16,906 nucleotides of DNA from positions 1 to 16,906 of the forward strand of contig JAEUWP010000121.1 in NCBI GenBank assembly GCA_018524725.1, written 5' to 3'. The translations under genes were made by a program, and so were the position numbers. Shown piece after piece: positions 10,098 to 16,906 of the stretch. The notes beneath the pieces were generated by a model. That model saw nothing but the letters and a program-made list of their open reading frames with translations, ran no database searches and was not told the origin of the DNA. The stretch is from Podaxis mareebaensis. Taxonomy: Eukaryota; Basidiomycota; Agaricomycetes; Agaricales; Agaricaceae. Each line of letters starts with the position of its first letter. The stretch's first letter is position 1.

Positions 10098-10557
10098 TCA
10101 TCCTTCAGTCTGCTTCGTGATAGGATTGAAAGTATACTCAGTGGTGGTATTTTCTAAGGCTCCACAATTGCGAGGGATAGGTCGAGGGATGAGAGTGAAG
10201 GCATCTTCATATAACATGTTCTGTCGTCCTCTTTGGCTGAGAGTCAGAGTGTTGGTGAGAAACCGAACACACTTCTTGGCTTCTTCATATGTGGGGCCAT
10301 TAACAGGGGATTGATATTGAGACAGGATGACAGGAGTCTGAGGACGTTGAATGCACTGCCAAGAGTGGTGATTTTGTCCTTGACAGAATTGGCACATGTG
10401 GTTAGGACAGTCAGAAGTGATATGCCCTACTCCTAAACAAAGCCAACAGCCTTGTGCATATACTCTGAGAAGGTTGGGAGGAAGGAGTTTCACGATGGTG
10501 AGAGGAAGAGTTCGTTGTCGAATATGTCGTTCCCAATTGGGGTATTTGGAAAGGGGG
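10098..10557 (-). pseudogene. Gag-like protein with two CCHC knuckles, N-terminus cut off
   Basis: A minus-strand frame reads from 10557 to TGA at 10098-10100, about 153 codons. Two classical knuckles, CWLCLGVGHITSDC and CQFCQGQNHHSWQC, predict a nucleocapsid role: binding and packaging element RNA. About 90 residues follow the knuckles, then the frame stops. No protease or RT follows before the candidate LTR at 9985. The upstream part is separated by the + strand gypsy insertion: at 10557/10558 the frame hits the LTR and a TAA at once. The missing N-terminus should lie beyond the right end of that element, outside the window. CpG content is moderate, so this layer looks younger than 1-9300. 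The superfamily is not determined. Confidence 0.65.
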
Positions 10558-10558
10558 T

Positions 10559-10771
10559 GTTACAAATATTGCAGACTCCGAGACCACCAAGGAGACCGAA
10601 GAGCCCGAACAGCAGTCTTACGAGGAATGGGATTTGATGAAGCGCATGATGGTAAGCCTCTGGCAGGAAACCACGGAGTTGCGTCAGACACTTGATTGGG
10701 AAATGTGCGAGAAGGTAGACGAAGCGTGTCGTTACCACGGAGTATACTTTCCATGCGATGATGACTTGTGA
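10559..10771 (+). CDS. Open frame inside U3: C-terminal tail of a terminal ORF, or small ORF
   Basis: The frame opens at the LTR border (VTNIADSE...) and runs 70 codons to TGA 10769-10771. It is acidic and amphipathic (EEWDLMKRMMVSLWQE, LRQTLDWEMCEKVDEAC) and looks coding rather than random. In-frame ATGs occur within it. I do not recognise a domain. The simplest reading is that the last ORF of the element runs into the 3' LTR, so each LTR carries its end; in this 5' copy it would be silent. A short independent protein from an internal ATG is possible. Confidence 0.4.
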   Translation, partial: VTNIADSETTKETEEPEQQSYEEWDLMKRMMVSLWQETTELRQTLDWEMCEKVDEACRYHGVYFPCDDDL

Positions 10772-11034
10772 TCGAACATCGAACTTACTACTTCCTATTT
10801 CAGACATTCTTCTATATTAGGACAAGGTATCAGTTTCGTCTCTTTCGACATATTCGTGTTCGCATCAATTATGCTTGCTCTTGCAGACTTTCATTTTATG
10901 CCTTATGCACTCCACTCTTCTATCTTCTATCCCCTATGCCCATATGCTCTATGAATTCCCTTTTCTATATGCTCCCCTCTTATTCGTCTCTTATGCTACT
11001 ATTGATCTACTTCCATAAGTAGTCATAGGACTTG

Positions 11035-11042
11035 TATATGTA
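11035..11042 (+). promoter_or_regulatory. TATA box of the LTR promoter
   Basis: TATATGTA, 31 to 33 bp upstream of 11066-11068, where the predicted RNA start would place the self-primer sequence at the 5' end of the transcript. Confidence 0.55.
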
Positions 11043-11067
11043 CAGCGCCTGGACTTGTAGATTAGCC

Positions 11068-11079
11068 AAGTCTAATCTC
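11068..11079 (+). promoter_or_regulatory. Predicted transcript 5' end acting as self-primer
   Basis: AAGTCTAATCTC is the exact reverse complement of GAGATTAGACTT at 11377-11388. In Tf1-type elements the first bases of the mRNA fold back on the primer-binding site and are cleaved to prime minus-strand DNA. The distance from the TATA box fits an RNA start here. The same bases can also pair locally with AGATTAG (11059-11065), which would not be in the RNA if it starts here. Confidence 0.6.
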
Positions 11080-11376
11080 AATGCGTGTTACCTACTCTTG
11101 GGTCTTGAATAAGTCCAAGTCTAACGTAGCGTGTTAAGTCTACATCTCTTTGCCCTTGTGTGCAGCTTTTTCCTCCAAGGCTTCTCGTCAACGTCTGTCC
11201 TACGGAGTGTGCAATCGTCCCGAGTTCGCTGCCTAGAGACAACGTGAACAGCCACCCGAGGTTAAACAGAGCAGCTCCTTTAGACCTGTACAGGACAAGG
11301 ACCTCTGCTCGTCTCATTTACAAGGATAGGCTCCAACTTAGGCGTCGCTTAGCCAAAGAAGAAACCTTGTAACATC

Positions 11377-11388
11377 GAGATTAGACTT
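11377..11388 (+). promoter_or_regulatory. Primer-binding site, self-primed type
   Basis: GAGATTAGACTT lies 2 nt after the LTR end. It does not begin with TGG, as a site for a tRNA 3' CCA end would. It is perfectly complementary over 12 nt to the predicted RNA start at 11068. Confidence 0.6.
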
Positions 11389-11432
11389 CCCTCGTGTGCC
11401 AATCCCACGTTGTAACTTTCCCCTCGACTACT

Positions 11433-11549
11433 GTTCTCATTGCTTCGCACTGTGCGTGTAGTCACCCCGAGGTTCTCATTGCTTCACACTGTGCCATCGG
11501 GACGTCGTTGGTTCTCATTGCTTTGCACTGTGCCTAAACGACACCAAAC
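11433..11549 (+). repeat. Three 39-bp tandem units in the leader
   Basis: A 23-nt core (GTTCTCATTGCTT...CACTGTGC) starts at 11433, 11472 and 11511, exactly 39 bp apart, followed by 16 variable bases in each unit. The cores differ at two positions, CG, CA and TG, which is the CpG decay series. Confidence 0.85.
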
Positions 11550-11564
11550 CCCTCCCCTTCTCAA

Positions 11565-11643
11565 CTGTAATTTGCCCACTCGTTGTTTGGTGGTCTGACA
11601 AGGAAGTCTGTAATACGCCCACTCAACGTTTGGTGGTCTGTCA
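11565..11643 (+). repeat. Two direct repeats of 36 bp, 43 bp apart, in the leader
   Basis: Copies at 11565-11600 and 11608-11643 share CTGTAAT, GCCCACTC and GTTTGGTGGTCTG. A shorter relic, CTGTAAAT, occurs near 11659. With the 39-bp array they fill most of the untranslated leader between LTR and gag; I see no gene in 11389-11665. Confidence 0.8.
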
Positions 11644-11665
11644 GAAGAAGACCCTCTGACTGTAA

Positions 11666-13946
11666 ATCGCGTCGACGTCTGTCAAGGTGAAGCGTTCTCG
11701 ATCGTCAGAAATCGAAAAGCGTTCTCGATCGTCAGAAATCGAAAGGCGTTCTCGATCAACGGAAATCGACAGAAGTTCTCGATCATCTGAAATCGACGAC
11801 CCCCAGCCATACGACTGTTCTTCTATTTATTCTACCTTATCATCTTCCTGGAGTTCCTCACAGGATGATATTTCTATATCTTCCTTAATTCCTCCCAGCC
11901 TCTGACACCTCGACCTTACGCCCGACCAGATTCAGGAACTAATTCAAGCCCTCGTCGAGAGGAACCTTGAATGTCCTTCCACTCCCCCACTCCCCTCGCC
12001 ATTTCAGGAGAAGCAGCCGCCTTATGGAACGAGTTAGAGCTCAAGACTCCAACAGCAGTGACGAAACAGCTCGACATTCAGCCTCCCCAGTTTCACCTCT
12101 CGTCTCTCCAGCTAGAGCAAGACCTCCGAGAAGAGTCAGATCTCTTAACCTCGACGAAGTCGCCCCTTGGGAACCCCGACTTACCGCCAATATTAGAGGA
12201 AGAAGAGAAGCAGCCAGAGAACGAAGACAACAAATGTCGACCACTGTCACTGTCCCTCCTGCTGTTGTACAACCACCTCAGCAACTCGCTCGACCTCCAA
12301 GCACAGCCTCAATCCCGCCACCATACCAGCAACAACCATCAGGACACCCTACTCCCACTCCCCAACAATCAGTTCAACCACCCCCGCAACTGCAACCACC
12401 AGTTCCTAGAACGGACTCCACGGCACCTGTCAACCAAGCCGCCACTTTCGCATTTGGCAGTAATATCGTGCCCCCAAACCAAAGATTCTTCCAACAACCC
12501 CTCTTCACGAACCCCGTGATTCCTGGACATCAGGCAACTGGAATTGTACAAGGAAATCAGGGAAACCCACCTCAGACTGGAGCAGCTCAGTCAGCAAACC
12601 CACCACAAACAGGAAGCCCTCACCCACCTCCTGGACCACCTCCACCTGGACAACCACCTTCAGGACCAGGACAACCAGGTCCAAACCCACCACCGGGACC
12701 ACCAGGACTGCCACCTCCACCACCACCAGGAGCACCACCCCCAGGACCTCCTGCACCAGGACAACTAGGAGCACCTCCACCAGGTTTCGGTTTTCCCCAA
12801 CAAGCACAAATGCCTGCCGCCCCTTCCACACCGAAATACGAGGCACCACCCTTGTATGATGGAGACCCATGGAAATACCTGGCATGGAAGCAACAATGTG
12901 CCCTGTACATCATCGCCAACCAGCATAAATTCCCTACCGACCATGATGCCATTATATTCATGCTCTACTACATTGGAGGAGCAGCGGAACCATGGAAAAC
13001 GGAATACCTCTGCCAGCACAACTTCAATGGAGTATTACATCTCGGAACGTTTAACACATTTCAAGACGAGCTCAACAGAGTCTTCCTCCCTTACAACTAC
13101 ACCGAAGACGCTCTCTGAAGACTCCATGCTCTCAAGCAAAAGTGAAGACCAGTGGACCAGTACATCTCTGAATTCAAAGTCCTTGCGACCCAAGCAGGGA
13201 TGGTCAACCCACAAGAACTCATCTACAGATTCAGAGAAGGTCTGGACTTCGAAATTGGTCTCAAAACCATTGCCCTCAGACCCGGACCGGACATCGACAT
13301 CTGGTTCGAAGCAGCGAGAGCAGCAGAAGAACAACACCGCATGGAGAACAACTATCGAGCTAGCCATGCCCGAGAACGAACCAATAGAGCTTTACCCCAA
13401 CCGAAGAAGAAGGCATCCTACAATACGAATTGGTCACGAAGCCAGGCGTATAAAGATCCATACGCCATGGATGTGGATAACCTGGCATTGGCACTCTCTG
13501 AAATCGCACTTGAAGAAGACTATTCCTTGGAAGAAGAATCCGATGCAGAAGTTAATGAGGTTGAAGAAAATCAAGACCTCCTGGAGACGTTTCTTCAGAA
13601 CATCCTCACTCCGAAAATGCGCAATGACCTCAAGCAAGGGAAATGTTTCAACTGTGGACAGACAGGACATTTCGCTCGAGAATGTCCAAAGAAATCAAAC
13701 CCATTGCAATCGACACGAAATTTACCACGAAACGCCCAAGCAAAGGTTTCCAAGCATAAGCCACCCGTACCCCCTAAACTACCCCGCGACAAGGAGAAGC
13801 AGCAAAAGCGAAAAGCTATGTTCGCCCGGATCAACAAGATAATTCAGGAAGCAGACGACGAAGAAGTCACCAAGATCTTCACTGAATTCTCAAATTCCAC
13901 CAGTGCTCAAGCAAAGGAGATCCAGGATTTTGCCTCAGACGACTAG
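11666..13946 (+). pseudogene. Ty3/gypsy gag (capsid and nucleocapsid)
   Basis: Forms the capsid and packages element RNA. The N-terminus reads in one frame (four KRSRSSEIE-type repeats, then LDLTPDQIQELIQALVERNL after a TGA at 11903-11905), and a one-base shift at about 11990-12020 leads into the main frame, which stays open to TAG 13944-13946. Next comes a long Pro/Gly/Gln-rich stretch (about 12250-12800), then the capsid region (PLYDGDPWKYLAWKQQ, EPWKTEYL, FQDELNRVFLP, VDQYISEFKVLATQAGM), broken by TGA at 13116-13118 and 13143-13145. A single knuckle CFNCGQTGHFAREC lies at 13644-13685 and a basic tail follows. No ATG precedes the repeats after the upstream TAA at 11663, so the start codon may be lost. 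Confidence 0.85.
11690..11797 (+). repeat. Four 27-bp tandem repeats encoding KRSRSSEIE-type units
   Basis: Units at 11690-11716, 11717-11743, 11744-11770 and 11771-11797. The first two are identical and the last two diverge. The period is nine codons, so the repeats can change in number without breaking the gag frame. They encode a charged RS/EI-rich N-terminus. Confidence 0.9.
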
Positions 13947-16829
13947 GTTCCACGTCTAGATCGTCTAAAGGAAAGAAAGATGCACCAAAGAACAATTCTT
14001 TTTCTTCCCCTTTCTCATTTTCTAACAGACTGGTTTCCGACTCTTATCCCCGTCCAAAGGACGAAGTCATGCCCCCTTCCTCTTCCTTTTCTCAGAATGA
14101 AGTACCCGTTTCCGAACTGTGTCTAAAGACTCACCAATCCAACACCTTTTATTGCCCCATCATTGTGCATCTCTCTGAAAAAATCCGTGGAAGACCTTGC
14201 ACTGATAGATTCCGGAGCAGGACGAGATTTTATCGACCACCGGTTGGTCGAGAAGTGGAACCTGAAAATGTCGCCGTTAAAGAAGCCAATCAAAGTCAGG
14301 AATGCTGACGGAACTCTGAACAAAGATAAGCAAATCACTCATTTTGTCACCCTCAATTTCACGATCTATGGGAAACAAATGAAGATGGATTTGCAGGTGA
14401 TTAATCTAGGACGACCTAGAATAATCCTAGGAATCCCCTGGCTCGCCAAGTACAACCCTGACATTGACTGGACGAAACAAACCCTCTCATGGAGACGTTT
14501 GATGGACAACACCACACTCTCTTCGATCATCGACCACACTCTTTCCGAAGTCTACGTGAACAAGCTTGAAGAAGATTTCTCCGAGGAAAATTTCACTGAG
14601 ATAAATGCCAAAACCTCCTATTCTCAAATACTCGCCCAAGCAGGAGAACAAAAGAAGGAAACTGATCCCGAGAAGATAGTTCCCCAAGAGTTCCATGAAT
14701 ATCTTGACCTTTTCTCCCAAAAGAAAAGTGAAAGATTCCCTCCTGCTCGACAATGGGACCATCGGATCGAAACCAAAGAAAGCTTTATACCAAAAGCTTT
14801 TCCCTCTTATAAACTCTCCTTGGCCGAAGAAAAGGAGCTCGACAAATTCCTCGAAGAAAATCTTGCGAAAGGATATATCAGACCCTCGAAATCCCCTATG
14901 GCCTCACCATTCTTCTTTGTTTCAAAGAAAGATGGAAAACTCAGGCCTTGTCAGGACTATCGTTATCTCAACGAACACACGGTCAAGAACAGCTATCCTA
15001 TCCCGTCTATCCAGTCCATACTCGACAAGCTACGAGGATTGAAATACTTCACCGCACTCGACGTCAGACTCGGCTACAACAACGTTCGAATTGTTGAAGA
15101 AGACCGATGGAAAGGAGCATTCTGCACCCACCGAGGATTATTCGAACCCACGGTCATGTTTTTCGGAATGTGTAACAGCCCTGCCACGTTCCAAAACATG
15201 ATGGACACCATCCTTGCCCCTCTCATCGTGCAGAACAAAGTCATCATCTACATGGATGATATCCTTATCCACACCCCTACCAAAGCCGAATTACGAAAAA
15301 CGACGAAAGAAGTATTCAAGATCTTGTGAAAGCACGATCTTTACCTCAAACCGGAGAAGTGCGAGTTCAAGAAAACGACCCTCACCTATCTCGGATTTAT
15401 CATCTCTCCCAACGAAGTCAAAATGGACCCCAACAAACTTAGAGGAATAGCAGATTGGCCTACGCCCAAGACAGTCTGCGATGTACGGAAATTCATCAGG
15501 TTCTGCAATTTCTATCACAAGTTCATCAAGCACTATGCCCACCTGTCCTTACCCCTTAACGCACTTCTGAAGAAGTCTAACACTCCTTTCAAATGGACGA
15601 AAGAAGCTGACAATGCGTTTAGAAAATTAAAACAACGGTTCCTGGAAGAACCCGTCTTAATTACCCCGGATCCCACTAGACCATTCGAAATTCAAACTGA
15701 TGCGTCCGCTTACGCGTCCAGAGCAGTTCTACTCCAGAAAGACTCAAATGGTGTGCTACACCCATGCTTCTATTACTCTAAACCTTTCTCCCCAGCCAAA
15801 CGGAATTATCATGCATCGGAACAAGAGTTCCTAGCCATCATCTGTGCATTACAAGAATGGCGTCATTACATCGACGGATCACCCTACGAAACGACAATAT
15901 GGACGGATCACGACAACATTATTCATTGGGCCAAGCCATCAAAACTGTCAAGACGAACCATTTGATGGTCCGCTGTGATCAGCGCCCATAAAATCAAGAT
16001 TCGCCATATTCCCAGATCTAAAAACTGCGCCGCCGATGCTTTGTCTAGGAGACCAGACCATGCCTCGACAAGTAAAGACATGGAACTTGAAACAACGAAG
16101 GCAGCCATCCCACTAGAGAAGTTCTACACTAGTGACTTTACCAACGCTAACGCGAAAATGGCTAATTCAGGAGAAAACAACGAAATCAACATTGTAGACC
16201 CTGATGTTGAAAATGAAGCCCAAAAAGGAAAAGATGGAACCATAGAATTGGATCAAGAAGGTCGCATTCAACTCCCCATGGACTCCACGCTTAAGAAGCG
16301 CTTATTGCAGTGTGTACACGATGCACCAGCTGCGGGACACCCCAGAGTCGCTGAAACCCTGAGGAAACTTCAAGAATACATCACCTGGCCCGGCATTCGC
16401 ACCTATGTCACAAACTATGTGAAAGGATGCCCTACTTGCCAACAGTACAAGATCAACAGACGACCCTTGAAGCCTCCCCTCCAACCAATTCCAGGTCCCC
16501 GATCATCACAGCCTTTCACCCAGATGTCCATGGACCTCATCACTGACCTCCCCGAATCCAACGGATATGACGCAATATTGTCCATGGTGGACCACGGTCT
16601 TACAAAGGGGATAATCATAGTACCCACCTCCAAATCTGCCACCACCGATCAAATTGCAGATATCTTGATCAAACACATGTTCATTCGCACAGGAATACCC
16701 GACAAAATCATTTCAGACAGAGATCCCCGATTTATGGCCAAATCGATACAAGCTATGTTCAAGAAGCTGAATATCGATCACGCCCCCTCTACCGCCTATC
16801 ACCCCCAATCAGACAGATCAACCGAATGA
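13946..16829 (+). pseudogene. Ty3/gypsy pol: protease, RT, RNase H, integrase
   Basis: Polyprotein that matures, copies and integrates the element. The frame starts in -1 relative to gag at the gag stop (13946) and appears to shift by one base near 14165-14190 into the main frame. Domains in order: aspartic protease with LIDSGAG (DSGAG at 14208-14222) and IILGIPWL; RT with SPMASPFFFVSKKDGKLRPC, FTALDVRLGYNNVRI and YMDD at 15249-15260; RNase H with TDAS (catalytic Asp at 15699-15701), SEQEFLAI and WTDHDN; integrase with HX6H (16317, 16338) and CPTC (16428-16439), then Asp 16533, Asp 16716 and Glu 16824, 35 residues between the last two. TGA interrupts at 15327-15329, 15963-15965 and 16827-16829, the first two where RT and RNase H relatives have Arg. 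RNase H also has Gly to Arg in YASRAVLLQ. Confidence 0.92.
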
Positions 16830-16906
16830 TTTGTTGAAGGAAGTGACGAAATGCACTTGTTTAAGTGCAAAGTATATTAGTGGACACCAAGTTTCACGCC
16901 TACTGC
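16830..16906 (+). other. Sequence after integrase break, with a short hairpin
   Basis: After the catalytic Glu codon and TGA, the translation no longer resembles integrase. TGCACTT (16852-16858) and AAGTGCA (16863-16869) form a perfect 7-bp stem with loop GTTT. A deletion or another insertion at about 16829 is possible; 77 bases are too few to tell. Confidence 0.4.

Larger units (their letters stand above)
10558..11374 (+). repeat. 5' LTR of the + strand gypsy (817 bp)
   Basis: Starts TGTTACAA (10558-10565) and ends TTGTAACA (11367-11374), a perfect 8-bp inverted terminus of TG...CA type. The left edge coincides with the break in the minus-strand gag-like frame, and the right edge lies 2 nt before a putative primer-binding site. 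A TATA box at 11035 divides it into a U3 of about 510 bp and an R-U5 of about 307 bp. U3 holds an open frame (10559-10771) and a pyrimidine-rich stretch (about 10785-11020). The 3' copy is not available for comparison. Confidence 0.75.
10558..16906 (+). mobile_element. Ty3/gypsy LTR retrotransposon (+ strand), degenerate, 3' end outside window
   Basis: Order is 5' LTR (10558-11374), primer-binding site (11377-11388), leader with tandem repeats, gag, and pol with protease-RT-RNase H-integrase, the Ty3/gypsy order. The element interrupts the minus-strand knuckle frame at 10557/10558; the five bases to the left are GGGGG, which would be the expected target duplication on the right. CpG is still frequent and reading frames are long, with few breaks, so it is the most recent insertion here. 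Several internal TGA stops and probable single-base shifts make this copy defective. Coding similarity ends near 16829 and the 3' LTR is not in the window. Confidence 0.88.

Noticed and set aside
9818..10314. Two + strand frames opposite the gag-like element
   Set aside because: They run through the candidate polypurine tract and antisense to the zinc-knuckle frame, with no recognisable domain.
10558..11374. The 817-bp LTR paired with the minus-strand candidate LTR at 9985
   Set aside because: They share only the terminal TGTTACA; the interiors do not match, so they belong to different elements.
11433..11549. CRISPR-like array, because of 23-nt repeats with 16-nt variable spacers
   Set aside because: Only three units, repeats diverge, spacers are short, there are no cas genes, and the setting is a eukaryotic retrotransposon leader.
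11971..12519. A 182-codon + strand frame at the gag N-terminus
   Set aside because: It is out of register with the capsid-bearing frame and has low-complexity composition caused by the Pro/Gln-rich DNA.
12505..12961. Minus-strand Gly- and Val-rich frames opposite gag
   Set aside because: They are antisense shadows of the Pro/Gly-rich gag repeats; the + strand frame carries the gag domains.
225..16829. TGA reassigned as a sense codon, given many TGA-interrupted frames
   Set aside because: The TGAs sit where arginine is expected in known families, not tryptophan, normal TGG and CGA codons are used elsewhere, and only transposons are affected. CpG decay explains it better.

Overview
The window looks like a repeat-rich, probably heterochromatic stretch of a basidiomycete (most likely agaricomycete) fungal genome. 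I see no host gene, rRNA or tRNA. Everything I can support is a transposable element or its remains. The kingdom call rests on the pol sequences: the + strand Ty3/gypsy RT (YMDD) and the minus strand Ty3/gypsy RT (FVDD) read like lineages common in agaricomycetes, next to a non-LTR element with a CCHC ORF1. This is recognition from memory, not a search.

Layout. (1) 1-~4490, minus strand: a non-LTR (LINE) retrotransposon, ORF1 with three CCHC-type knuckles (2644-~4485) and ORF2 with endonuclease and reverse transcriptase (2651 to the window edge). (2) ~4486-~5830, minus strand: the middle of a Ty3/gypsy pol (linker and RT), cut off where the LINE begins. (3) 5938-6202: a 265-bp hairpin-rich element with TGTAAG/CTTACA ends, probably the 3' LTR of (4). 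(4) 6372-9296, minus strand: one very long, broken reading frame of about 974 codons that I do not recognise. (5) ~9339-9985: an LTR-like segment (minus orientation) directly downstream of a two-knuckle gag-like frame (10098-10557, minus). (6) 10558 to the window end, + strand: a Ty3/gypsy element with an 817-bp 5' LTR (10558-11374), a repeat-bearing leader, gag (~11666-13946) and pol (protease, RT, RNase H, integrase; ~13946-16829). It sits inside the gag-like frame of (5).

Two patterns tie the window together. First, nearly every in-frame stop in every element is TGA, and at many of these sites family conservation expects arginine, which fits CGA to TGA decay of methylated CpG. CpG is almost absent from 1 to ~9300 and abundant from ~10558 on, so the + strand gypsy is the youngest layer. 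Second, the + strand gypsy carries signs of self-primed reverse transcription: the 12 bases starting about 33 bp downstream of a TATA box in its LTR are exactly complementary to the 12 bases lying 2 nt past the LTR end, as in Tf1-type elements.

No element is intact. Each coding region carries at least one internal stop or truncation, so activity from these copies is unlikely.
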